This document shows positions 34,896 to 42,712 of a DNA stretch of 51,035 bases, piece after piece. Source of the DNA: an uncultured Granulicella sp. (GTDB lineage: Bacteria; Acidobacteriota; Terriglobia; Terriglobales; Acidobacteriaceae); contig CALMVK010000030.1 in assembly GCA_937873145.1 (NCBI GenBank), positions 1 through 51,035 of the forward strand, in the 5' to 3' direction. The number at the start of each line of letters is the position of its first letter. Within the stretch, counting starts at the first letter, position 1. The position numbers and the translations under genes are program-made. Under the pieces are notes generated by a model, which was given only the letters and a program-made list of their open reading frames with translations, made no database searches and was not told where the DNA came from.

Positions 34896-34946
34896 AGCAG
34901 CTAGAATCTTTGTAATCCACAAACGAACAAACGGATGAGGAGCTCC

Positions 34947-35972
34947 ATGGCAAAGACGTATCACGACGCAGACGCAGACCTCTCACTTATCCAGGCGAAG
35001 AAGGTCGCCATTATCGGTTACGGGTCGCAGGGCCACGCGCACGCGTTGAACCTGAAGGACTCGGGCGTGGAGGTCCGGGTTGGACTGCGGCCGGAGTCCA
35101 AGAATGCAGAGCGCGCGCGCAACGCCGGGCTGGTGGTCGATACGGTCGCCGAGGTGAGCAAGTGGGCTGACGTTATCATGAACCTGACCCCCGACCAGAC
35201 CGCCGCCAAGGTCTACGAAGCCGAGATTGCCCCGAATATGAAGCCGAACGTGACGTTGATGTTTGCGCATGGCTTCAACATTCGCTTCCGAACGATTACC
35301 CCTCCAGCGGGCGTGGATGTTTCGATGGCGGCACCCAAGGCTCCGGGGCATCGCGTACGCGAAGTGTTTACCGAAGGCGGAGGCGTTCCCGCGCTGGTCG
35401 CGGTAGAACAGGATGCGAGCGGAAAGGCCATGGCGCTGGCGCTTTCTTATGCCAAGGGGATCGGCTGCACACGCGCGGGTGTGCTTGAAACGACCTTTAC
35501 CGAAGAGACCGAAACGGACCTCTTTGGCGAGCAAGCCGTGTTGTGCGGGGGGACTGCGGCCCTGGTCAAAGCGGGTTTTCAGACGCTGGTGGAGGCCGGC
35601 TATCAGCCGGAGCTGGCTTACTTTGAGTGCCTGCACGAGTTGAAGCTGATTGTCGACCTGATGTATCGCGGTGGCCTGGAGTACATGAACTACTCGATCT
35701 CCGATACCGCGGAGTGGGGTGGCTATCTTGCGCAATCGCGCATCGTGACCGACGAGACGAAGAAGAACATGAAGGCACTGCTAAGCGAGATCCAGGATGG
35801 CAGCTTCGCCAAGCGATTCATCGCGGAGAACGAGACGGGCCGGCATGAGTTTACGAGGTTTCGCCAGGCTGAGGCGGAAGACAAGATTGAAACTGTGGGC
35901 GCGACGTTGCGTGCCGGCATGCCGTTCCTGGATCCGGTGAAGGTGCAGGATGGCGCAGTCGTGAAGGCCTGA
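34947..35972 (+). CDS. ilvC: Ketol-acid reductoisomerase
   Basis: The product has 341 residues, a class I (short) enzyme. It isomerises and reduces acetolactate to 2,3-dihydroxyisovalerate. The cofactor loop [20 protein letters not shown] is followed by [13 protein letters not shown], which sets NADPH/NADH preference. Later blocks are [45 protein letters not shown] and a C-terminal knotted domain with [20 protein letters not shown] and ISDTAEWGG. The ATG at 34947 lies behind GATGAGGAGC. It is the last biosynthetic gene of the cluster; the next gene starts 94 bases later. Confidence 0.97.
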   Translation: MAKTYHDADADLSLIQAKKVAIIGYGSQGHAHALNLKDSGVEVRVGLRPESKNAERARNAGLVVDTVAEVSKWADVIMNLTPDQTAAKVYEAEIAPNMKPNVTLMFAHGFNIRFRTITPPAGVDVSMAAPKAPGHRVREVFTEGGGVPALVAVEQDASGKAMALALSYAKGIGCTRAGVLETTFTEETETDLFGEQAVLCGGTAALVKAGFQTLVEAGYQPELAYFECLHELKLIVDLMYRGGLEYMNYSISDTAEWGGYLAQSRIVTDETKKNMKALLSEIQDGSFAKRFIAENETGRHEFTRFRQAEAEDKIETVGATLRAGMPFLDPVKVQDGAVVKA

Positions 35973-36066
35973 CCATAGACTCCCGGCTCTGGATTTCCGA
36001 GGCGGATCTTCCCTGACGGCTACTGAACAAAACTGCTGCAGTTTGCGTAGGAGCATCATACAAGCC

Positions 36067-37557
36067 ATGGCGACCTCGACTCCTTCCCTGACTGCCACGC
36101 CCGATGCCTATCTTGTGCCTTCCGCGCCGGCTGAGCCGACTCCCGTTGCGGAGATCGTCGAGGCGCTCCGTATGATTGGGCCTTTGCAGGGTTTGAGCGA
36201 TGACGAGTATGCCTGGCTGGCGCGGCATGGCGCGGAGCGGGTCGGCGAGACGGGAGCACTGATCTTTCGCGAGGGTGAGCCCGCCTGCAACCTGAACTTT
36301 ATCCTTCGCGGGGAGATTCATGTACGTCGCCGGCACTCCGGGCCGATGGCGTTCTTCATCGGGCGTACAGGCCAGATGACGGGGCTGCTGCCCTACTCAC
36401 GCATGAAGGGTTATGGGGGCGATGGCTACACGACCGGGCCGGTATGGGTACTCGACATTCATCGCTCGCTCTTTCCGGAGATGCTCCAGGCGATTCCCTC
36501 AATAGGCCAGCGCTGCGTAAGCGTGATGCTGGATCGGGTGCGTGAGGTTACGCGCATCGAGCAGCAGGCGGAGAAGCTGACGGCTTTAGGCAAGCTCGCG
36601 GCCAATCTCTCCCACGAGCTGAACAATCCGGCCTCTGCCGCGCAGCGATCGGCTGCCTCACTCTTTGCGGAGTTGCGCGAATATGGGGACAAGAAGTACC
36701 AGCTAGGCGCGAGCTGCCGTTCCACAGAGACATGTGAGCAGCTGTATACCTGGGGAACTCGTACGCGGGCCGAGATGGCTGAGTACCCGTCGCAAGCTTC
36801 TGAGCAAAGGGATGAGCCACTTGCCGTTGCCGACCGTGAAGCCAAGATTCTTGTCTGGCTGCAACAGCATGGCGTATCCGAGGCCTGGAACATTGCGCCT
36901 GCGATTGCTGAAACTCGCTTTCCTTTGAACAAACTGGATGAGTTTGCAACGGAGTTTCCTGCTGAGGTGATTGGCCCGGCTATAGCTACCTTTGCGAGCT
37001 CGTTGCGTGTGGAGCGTATGGCGGAGACGATCGTCAACTCAACCGTGCGAATCTTCGATCTGATCTCGGCGATCAAGGACTACTCCTACATGGATCAGGC
37101 GCCGATTCAAGACGTGGATTTACCGCAGTCGATCACGACGACGCTGAGCATGTTCGGCTCGCGGCTCGCAGACATCCGGGTAGAGATGGAGTTTGACTCG
37201 GAGTTGCCGGAGATCAGCGCGTATGGCAGCGAGCTAAATCAGGTATGGACCGTGCTGATTGAGAATGCACTGGATGCAATGCCGGATGGAGGCACGCTGC
37301 GGCTAACGACAAAACTGCAGGGGCAGATGGCTACTGTGGAGATATGGAATACGGGCGAGGGCATTCCCGAAGAGCTGCAGACGCGGATTTTTGAACCGTT
37401 TTTTACAACGAAGGCGCCCGGAAAAGGTTTGGGATTAGGCCTGGACACCGCTCATCGGATCGTCTCCAAGCACTCGGGTTTTCTTCGAGTGGAGTGCAAT
37501 GAGCGAGGAACCTGCTTTCAGGTACGTCTACCTTTGGACCAGGCACAGGCCTATTGA
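36067..37557 (+). CDS. Sensor histidine kinase with N-terminal cyclic-nucleotide-binding domain
   Basis: The product has 496 residues with no membrane helix, so it is cytosolic. Residues ~30-160 form a CRP-like cNMP domain ([29 protein letters not shown]). The phosphorylated His183 lies in [20 protein letters not shown]. The kinase domain has the N box [20 protein letters not shown], the F box [20 protein letters not shown], and a G1 box that reads WNTGEGIP, with Asn where Asp normally contacts ATP's adenine. There is no response-regulator gene beside it. It starts 94 bases after ilvC and may be read through from that operon, but nothing ties it to amino-acid synthesis. The ligand is unknown. 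Confidence 0.85.
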   Translation: MATSTPSLTATPDAYLVPSAPAEPTPVAEIVEALRMIGPLQGLSDDEYAWLARHGAERVGETGALIFREGEPACNLNFILRGEIHVRRRHSGPMAFFIGRTGQMTGLLPYSRMKGYGGDGYTTGPVWVLDIHRSLFPEMLQAIPSIGQRCVSVMLDRVREVTRIEQQAEKLTALGKLAANLSHELNNPASAAQRSAASLFAELREYGDKKYQLGASCRSTETCEQLYTWGTRTRAEMAEYPSQASEQRDEPLAVADREAKILVWLQQHGVSEAWNIAPAIAETRFPLNKLDEFATEFPAEVIGPAIATFASSLRVERMAETIVNSTVRIFDLISAIKDYSYMDQAPIQDVDLPQSITTTLSMFGSRLADIRVEMEFDSELPEISAYGSELNQVWTVLIENALDAMPDGGTLRLTTKLQGQMATVEIWNTGEGIPEELQTRIFEPFFTTKAPGKGLGLGLDTAHRIVSKHSGFLRVECNERGTCFQVRLPLDQAQAY

Positions 37558-37580
37558 TCGTCTGGTCCCCAGCTTTACAG

Positions 37581-37865
37581 CTACTTGGTTATTTCAACAC
37601 CACGCCAGAACGCCATGTGGTGTTTGATATTGCGGGCGGCGGGCTTTGGATCGGGGTAGTACCAAGCGGCATCCGGATTTTCCTGTCCGTCCACAAAGAC
37701 GGTGTAATAACGGGCTTGACCCTTCCAAGGGCAACTCGAGGAGGTAGAGCTGGGCCTCAGATAATTGCGGTTGACGGAATCTTCCGGAAAATACAAATTT
37801 CCCTCGACAGTCTCTGTCGTCTCGCTTTCGGCCAGGAGATGGCCGTTCCATGTTGCCTTCGCCAT
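37581..37865 (-). CDS. DUF427 family protein
   Basis: The product has 94 residues. It has the compact beta-sheet family pattern: MAKATWNGHLLAES, VEGNLYFPEDSVNRNYLRPS, SCPWKGQARYYTVFVDGQE and AWYYPDPKPAARNIKHHMAF. The conserved CPWKGxAxYY and AWxYxxP blocks define DUF427. The family is widespread and of unknown function. It is convergent with the preceding kinase gene (23-base gap), and a perfect inverted repeat lies just upstream of its start. Confidence 0.9.
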   Translation of the reverse strand: MAKATWNGHLLAESETTETVEGNLYFPEDSVNRNYLRPSSTSSSCPWKGQARYYTVFVDGQENPDAAWYYPDPKPAARNIKHHMAFWRGVEITK

Positions 37866-37886
37866 TTGCTAAAACCTGCTGTTTTC

Positions 37887-37907
37887 TTGACAGAGTACGG
37901 CTGTCAA
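37887..37907. promoter_or_regulatory. Perfect 7-base inverted repeat upstream of the DUF427 gene
   Basis: TTGACAG-AGTACGG-CTGTCAA lies 22-42 bases before the DUF427 start codon, over the place where its promoter would be. One arm itself reads TTGACA, a perfect -35 hexamer on both strands. This may therefore be an operator overlapping a promoter. No good -10 box is seen. Confidence 0.4.
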
Positions 37908-37999
37908 CCTTACTCCCGGGCTTCGAAGCCTGGATTGCACCAACGTATTTGTTGTAGCAGAAGGAAAGGAGAAAGGGAAGGGAGCGTTTCGACGGTCGT

Positions 38000-40393
38000 C
38001 TAACGAAGGTATCCACTGGGATGAGTAGGCAGAGTGAAGTGAAACGCTGCGCCTTCACCGGGCGGGCTGGTGACCCAGATGCGGCCTCCGTGCTGGGTAA
38101 GAATGCTTCGGCAGATTGCCAGACCGAGCCCCGTACCGCCCATCGCGCGTGAATCGGAAGCATCCACCTGTTGGAATCGCTCAAAGATTGAATCCAGCTT
38201 GTCGGCGGGAATGCCTCGGCCCTGATCTTTCACGTCGATCTGCGCTTCGTGCTCGTCCAGCTTGCACGCGGATAACGTGATTTCGCCTCCCGGAGGAGAG
38301 TACTTGATGGCATTCGAGATGAGGTTCGCAAGTGCCTGAAGGATGCGGTCAGGATCGGCAAAGATCTCAGCCCCATCGCTTTGGACGACGAAGCGCAGAT
38401 GGGTCTTCATCGCTGCTGCTTGCTGCAGCCCGATCGCTCGTTCCATCAGAGCTTTGGCAGAGAACATGCTTGTGTGCAGCTCCGAGTTGCCGCTGCGAAT
38501 ACGCTCGATGTCCAGGATGTCATTGACGAGTCGGATGAGACGGTCGGTATTGCCGATGGCAATTTCGAGCATGTGCTGCATTTTTTCGGGCCGGCCGGCC
38601 AGTGCACCGCCGGTTACCAGGCCGAGAGCCGCCCGCAGCGAGGTGAGAGGGGTGCGCAGCTCGTGCGAGACGGTCGAAATGAACTCGTCTTTCATGCGAT
38701 CCAGGGCGCTGCGCTCGGTCGTATCCGTGAAGGCGACGACTACGCCGATCGCCTCGCCATGTTGGTTGTTGTCGGCCGAGCTGATCTGAGGTCGTGCGAC
38801 ATATTCCACGGGAAAGCTGGTGCCGTCCTTGCGCCAGAAGACTTCGTTGGCGACCCGGACCGTGCTCAGGTCTCGAATGGAGCCGAGGATGGAACACTCG
38901 TCCATAGAGTTGGGCGTACCGTCGGGGCGTGTGTGATGGACCAGCTCGTGAAACCTTTGGCCCAGCAGCTCGTTCGGTTTATAGCCGAGCATCTGCGCTG
39001 CTGCCGGATTGATGACAGTGATTCGGCCGGCGAGATCGAGCCTGTAGATGCCGTCGCCGACCGATTCGAGGACGGACTCGGACTGGTGAATCAGTGCGCG
39101 CAGCTTCTCCTCCGCGCTCACCTGCTCGGAGATGTCCACGCCGAAGCCTAGAACGTAGGCGGCCTTCTCCGAAACCTGGATCAGCTTGTTACGGAAAGCG
39201 ACTACACGCACATTGCCATCGCGATGGCAGAGGCGCAGTCTTCCCTGCGCTTCGCCGGTCTGGACCATTCCACGCAGATAGCGCGAAAAACCGGTGCGCT
39301 GTCCGTCCGGCATGAAGTTGCTGAGAGGCTGGCCGATCATCTCGTCGACAGTATGTCCCAGACACTCGGCGCCGTGGGTGTTGACGGAGAGGAGCATGCC
39401 TTTCAGATCGTGCGTACAGACCATGCCGAGCGAGCCCTCGACCAGCTGCCGATAGCGGGCCTCGCTTTGTTGCAGCGTCGATTCCGCCTCGCGCTGCAAG
39501 GTCACATCGATTCCAGTTGCGATGATGAAGGTGGTCTGGCCCTGTGCATCGACAAGTCCGGTGGCCGACCAGGCGATGCGGTGGAGCGTTCCATTGCGAT
39601 GCCGCCAATGATGCTCATATGTTGCGGGAAGACGGCCGCTACGCAGCTTCTCAAACGTAGAAATGCACTCCAGGACATCCGCGGCCGGGATCAACTTGTC
39701 CCAAAGGTAGCCTCCGACCAGCTTGTCGGAGCTGTATCCGGAGACCTGCTCGCAGGCGCGATTGAGACGAACGATCCGGCCGGCGGTGTCAAAGACGGCA
39801 ACCAGCGCGCCGACTGTGTCGAGCACCGTGGCCATGAAGTTGCGTTCGATGGTGAGTGCGGATTCGGCGCGCTGCCGGGCGCGTCCGTTCCGGTCCATCA
39901 CTCGCATGCGAACGTTGAGTTCAAAGCGAGTGACCACCTGGCGGCTCAGCGTTTCAAGCGCACGCTTCTGCCGTACGTTCAAGGTGTGAGGGATCGCGTC
40001 CTGAACGAAGAGACAGCCCAGGGTGACGCCGTTCTGCGTGATCAAGGGAGCACCGGCGTAGAAGCGGTAGGCGCGACCGGAGATCAGAATGCCATCGGGG
40101 CGAAAGTCTTTGTGGTAGCGGGCGTCGGGAATCTCGTAGACGCTGTCGCCTCGAATGCAGGCCTCGCAGGGGGCGCGGCCTCTTGGCATGCGCGCCGGAC
40201 CGGGTCCGAAGCGGGCGAGAAAATGGATGGCATCGGCGCCGATCAGCGAGAGACCCGCCATGGAGGTAACGCAGATCTCCGCGGCCAGCGCCGTGATCTC
40301 CTCCAACGCCGGATCGTCCGGCGCTTCCATCAGCTCGAAACGCTCAAGTGCGTCGAGGCGCAGCATCTCCTCTTTGGGAAAGGTTTGCAGCAT
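38000..40393 (-). CDS. Cytosolic GAF-PAS-PAS-PAS sensor histidine kinase
   Basis: The product has 797 residues with no membrane helix. An N-terminal GAF domain (~1-165; RFYAGAPLITQNGVTLGCLF) is followed by three PAS/PAC units at about 190-305, 310-430 and 435-565 (TVLDTVGALVAVFDTAGRIV, VEGSLGMVCTHDLKGMLLSV, VLESVGDGIYRLDLAGRITV). The HisKA domain has MKDEFISTVSHELRTPLTSL. The ATPase domain has an intact N box (LQALANLISNAIKYSPPGG), G1 (VKDQGRGIP), F (FERFQQVD) and G2 (GGTGLGLAI). It is an orphan kinase: no receiver gene is adjacent. The signals are probably small molecules or redox, not identifiable here. Confidence 0.92.
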   Translation of the reverse strand: MLQTFPKEEMLRLDALERFELMEAPDDPALEEITALAAEICVTSMAGLSLIGADAIHFLARFGPGPARMPRGRAPCEACIRGDSVYEIPDARYHKDFRPDGILISGRAYRFYAGAPLITQNGVTLGCLFVQDAIPHTLNVRQKRALETLSRQVVTRFELNVRMRVMDRNGRARQRAESALTIERNFMATVLDTVGALVAVFDTAGRIVRLNRACEQVSGYSSDKLVGGYLWDKLIPAADVLECISTFEKLRSGRLPATYEHHWRHRNGTLHRIAWSATGLVDAQGQTTFIIATGIDVTLQREAESTLQQSEARYRQLVEGSLGMVCTHDLKGMLLSVNTHGAECLGHTVDEMIGQPLSNFMPDGQRTGFSRYLRGMVQTGEAQGRLRLCHRDGNVRVVAFRNKLIQVSEKAAYVLGFGVDISEQVSAEEKLRALIHQSESVLESVGDGIYRLDLAGRITVINPAAAQMLGYKPNELLGQRFHELVHHTRPDGTPNSMDECSILGSIRDLSTVRVANEVFWRKDGTSFPVEYVARPQISSADNNQHGEAIGVVVAFTDTTERSALDRMKDEFISTVSHELRTPLTSLRAALGLVTGGALAGRPEKMQHMLEIAIGNTDRLIRLVNDILDIERIRSGNSELHTSMFSAKALMERAIGLQQAAAMKTHLRFVVQSDGAEIFADPDRILQALANLISNAIKYSPPGGEITLSACKLDEHEAQIDVKDQGRGIPADKLDSIFERFQQVDASDSRAMGGTGLGLAICRSILTQHGGRIWVTSPPGEGAAFHFTLPTHPSGYLR

Positions 40394-40522
40394 TCAGGAG
40401 AATAGTAATCAAAACCGGCAGAGCAAACCCTACGACTTTGGGAGCACATCTGTCACGAAAGACGTAGGAGCTGTGCCAGGTTTTCCGACGGCTCTTCTGG
40501 ATCGGAGGAAATCTGGTCGGCT

Positions 40523-41134
40523 TTAGGGCTTCGGCAGGGCGCAGCAATCCCCCGAGAAGGGTGGCTCGTCGGCGCTGGCATCCATGGCAACCTTCCAGCT
40601 TCCGTCGGGTAACTTTTTCCAGATCGTAATGTAACGGCCGGAGGTGACGATCGGTTTGCCCTTGTGGTCGGTAGCGTGGCCCTCGTAGCGTCCCCAGGTG
40701 AAGCCCATGTCGTTCGACGGCCCCATCTGCGCGCCTTGCGCGACCCAGCTAAGCTGGTAGATCTTGGGGTCCCAGTTGGCCGTTTGTGCAATCGCGCCCC
40801 GGCCCAGCACGGCGGGCTTTCCGTTGCTCAACGTAACTGCGTCGTCCGCAAACCAGCCGACGAAGGCTTTGCCTCCGCCCTCGGTCGTCTCCTGCGAGAA
40901 CCGGCCTTCGAGCTCGAGCAACAAGATTACGCCCGGACTCAGGGTAGGCTGAACGACCGGACTGATCAGGACATAGCCGGTCGGGGCAGCAGGGTGTGCT
41001 CCTGAGATGACCGGTGCGGAGGCAGGCGCGGCCGTGCCCGGCACCACTCCCAAGGCGGGCTGCTGGCCGCGGCTCGCGACCGTACCCGCAGCCGCCAGCA
41101 ACGTCAAAAGAATGAGACGGACCGAGCGCGTCAT
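40523..41134 (-). CDS. Exported DUF4440/SnoaL-like protein
   Basis: The product has 203 residues. The signal peptide is MTRSVRLILLTLLAAAGTVA, with a linker rich in Ala/Pro to about residue 55. The domain resembles NTF2-like DUF4440 proteins: LLELEGRFSQETTEGGGKAF, WFADDAVTLSNGKPAVLGRG, MGFTWGRYEGHATD and SGRYITIWKKLPDGSWKVAM. Such folds bind small ligands or act as simple enzymes. The catalytic role is unknown. The C-terminus has a Cys pair (GDCCALP). Confidence 0.75.
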   Translation of the reverse strand: MTRSVRLILLTLLAAAGTVASRGQQPALGVVPGTAAPASAPVISGAHPAAPTGYVLISPVVQPTLSPGVILLLELEGRFSQETTEGGGKAFVGWFADDAVTLSNGKPAVLGRGAIAQTANWDPKIYQLSWVAQGAQMGPSNDMGFTWGRYEGHATDHKGKPIVTSGRYITIWKKLPDGSWKVAMDASADEPPFSGDCCALPKP

Positions 41135-41200
41135 GGCTCGATGCTACGACACCCTGCCCGGCAAGTCATGGCTTGCTGAGCGGAGAGCTTCACGGCTGCT

Positions 41201-42601
41201 ATGCTCACTCGAATGCCGAACGCTCGATTTGAACGCCTTCTGCTTGGCTTGGCTGCCGTCTTCTTCCTTGTGGGTGCCTTGCTTCCGCACTCCACACCCG
41301 AAGCGACGCATGCCCTCATCGCGGTGCGAGTGGTAGGCCTCGGCTTCTTTGCCGCCTTTGCGTTCTCCAGGCGGACACTCACCCCATGGATCTTCGTCGC
41401 GATGGTTGCCGGCGCCGAACTCGGCTTCGACGCGCCGGCGTTTGCCGTCAGCCTGCGCGTCTTCTCGGACATCTTTCTTCGCCTGATCAAGACGATCGTT
41501 GCGCCGCTCATCCTGGCAACGCTGATCACCGGGATTGCCGGACATGGCGATCTCAAGTCGGTGGGGCGCATGGGCGTCAAAAGCCTGGTGTATTTTGAGG
41601 TGCTCACGACGCTGGCTCTGGTCATCGGCCTGGTGGCGATCAATCTTTCAAAGGCCGGCGTCGGGCTCGCCATTCCGGTTGCCGCCGGCTCGGAGTCTCT
41701 GGCGCGCGTGGCTCCGATGCACTGGGATGACTTTCTGCTGCATGTCTTTCCCGAGAACCTGGCGAAGTCGATCGCCGAAGGGCAGATCCTGCAGGTGGCG
41801 GTGTTTGCGGTGTTCTTCGGCATCGCGTTGGCCACCTTGCCGGAGGCCAAACGTGCGCCCGTGATGCGGCTGTGCGAAAGCCTGAGCGAGGTAATGTTCA
41901 AGTTCACCAACGTCGTCATGTACTTCGCTCCCATTGGCGTAGGCGCGGCTATGGCCTTTACGGTGGGGCACATGGGACTCGGCGTCCTGGTCAATCTGGG
42001 TAAGCTGCTGCTGACGCTTTATGGAGCGCTCCTCGCGTTTGCGCTGCTGGTGATGCTACCCGTGGCGCTGCTGGCGGGCGTGCCGGTGCTCGGCTTTCTT
42101 CAAGCAGTAGCCGAGCCTGCGACGATCGCCTTTGCGACCGCGACAAGTGAAGCGGCACTGCCGCGTGCCATGGAATCGATGGAGGCCTTCGGTGTTCCGC
42201 GGCGGATTGTGGCCTTCGTGATACCGGCCGGCTACAGCTTCAATCTCGATGGCTCCACGCTGTATCTGGCGCTGGCGAGCGTCTTCGTCGCGCAGGCAGC
42301 GGGCATCTCCATGGGCTGGGGTGAGCAGCTTCTGATGATGGGCACGCTGATCCTGACCAGCAAAGGCGTAGCCGGCGTGCCGCGTGCAACGCTGGTTGTG
42401 CTGCTGGCTACCGCGGCAACATTTCACCTGCCCACCGAGCCGATCTTCGTCATTCTGGGGATAGACGCGCTGATGGACATGGCCCGCACCATGGTCAACG
42501 TGACGGGAAACTGCCTGGCGAGCGCCGTGGTGGCTCGCTGGGAGGGTCAGTTCCGCGTCGAGCAGCCCAGCACGATTGTGATGGACGCCCTGGTAGAGTA
42601 G
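41201..42601 (+). CDS. Dicarboxylate/amino acid:cation symporter (DAACS family)
   Basis: The product has 466 residues and eight helices plus two re-entrant loops. Family blocks are FLRLIKTIVAPLILATLITG, the serine-rich/TM hairpin equivalent ATIAFATATSEAALPRAMES, PAGYSFNLDGSTLYLALASV (ligand and Na+/H+ binding) and GKGVAGVPRATLVVLL-like LTSKGVAGVPRATLVVLLAT. The final block is NVTGNCLASAVVARWEG, where the Asn-x-x-Gly-Asn holds the carboxylate. Such proteins import glutamate, aspartate or C4-dicarboxylates. ATG 41201 or 41213 could be the start. A DUF4440 gene diverges upstream. Confidence 0.92.
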   Translation: MLTRMPNARFERLLLGLAAVFFLVGALLPHSTPEATHALIAVRVVGLGFFAAFAFSRRTLTPWIFVAMVAGAELGFDAPAFAVSLRVFSDIFLRLIKTIVAPLILATLITGIAGHGDLKSVGRMGVKSLVYFEVLTTLALVIGLVAINLSKAGVGLAIPVAAGSESLARVAPMHWDDFLLHVFPENLAKSIAEGQILQVAVFAVFFGIALATLPEAKRAPVMRLCESLSEVMFKFTNVVMYFAPIGVGAAMAFTVGHMGLGVLVNLGKLLLTLYGALLAFALLVMLPVALLAGVPVLGFLQAVAEPATIAFATATSEAALPRAMESMEAFGVPRRIVAFVIPAGYSFNLDGSTLYLALASVFVAQAAGISMGWGEQLLMMGTLILTSKGVAGVPRATLVVLLATAATFHLPTEPIFVILGIDALMDMARTMVNVTGNCLASAVVARWEGQFRVEQPSTIVMDALVE

Positions 42602-42619
42602 GTGCGCTCCTTCAAACTT

Positions 42620-42671
42620 GCACCTGGGTTGTTCGTCTCGCACCAGCACGCGGGAGCGTAAACCCAAGTGC
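42620..42671. other. Large inverted repeat before dxs
   Basis: GCACCTGGGTT (42620-42630) and AACCCAAGTGC (42661-42671) pair at 10 of 11 positions around a 30-base loop that itself holds a smaller CTCGC...GCGGGAG stem. It ends 41 bases before dxs and begins 18 bases after the symporter stop. It has no T-run, so it may be a structured leader RNA or a factor-dependent terminator. Confidence 0.4.
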
Positions 42672-42712
42672 CTTGCCCCGCGTCCTATACTTGAACTTAC
42701 TTTTACCTCGGC

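Noticed and set aside
24323..35972. T-box, leader peptide or leucine riboswitch before the leu operon
   Set aside because: No run of Leu/Val/Ile codons in a leader frame and no T-box sequence was seen in 24142-24322.
39224..40405. 393-codon plus-strand frame opposite the PAS histidine kinase
   Set aside because: It is a shadow of the GC-rich kinase gene; composition is Gly/Ala/Asp-biased with no motifs.
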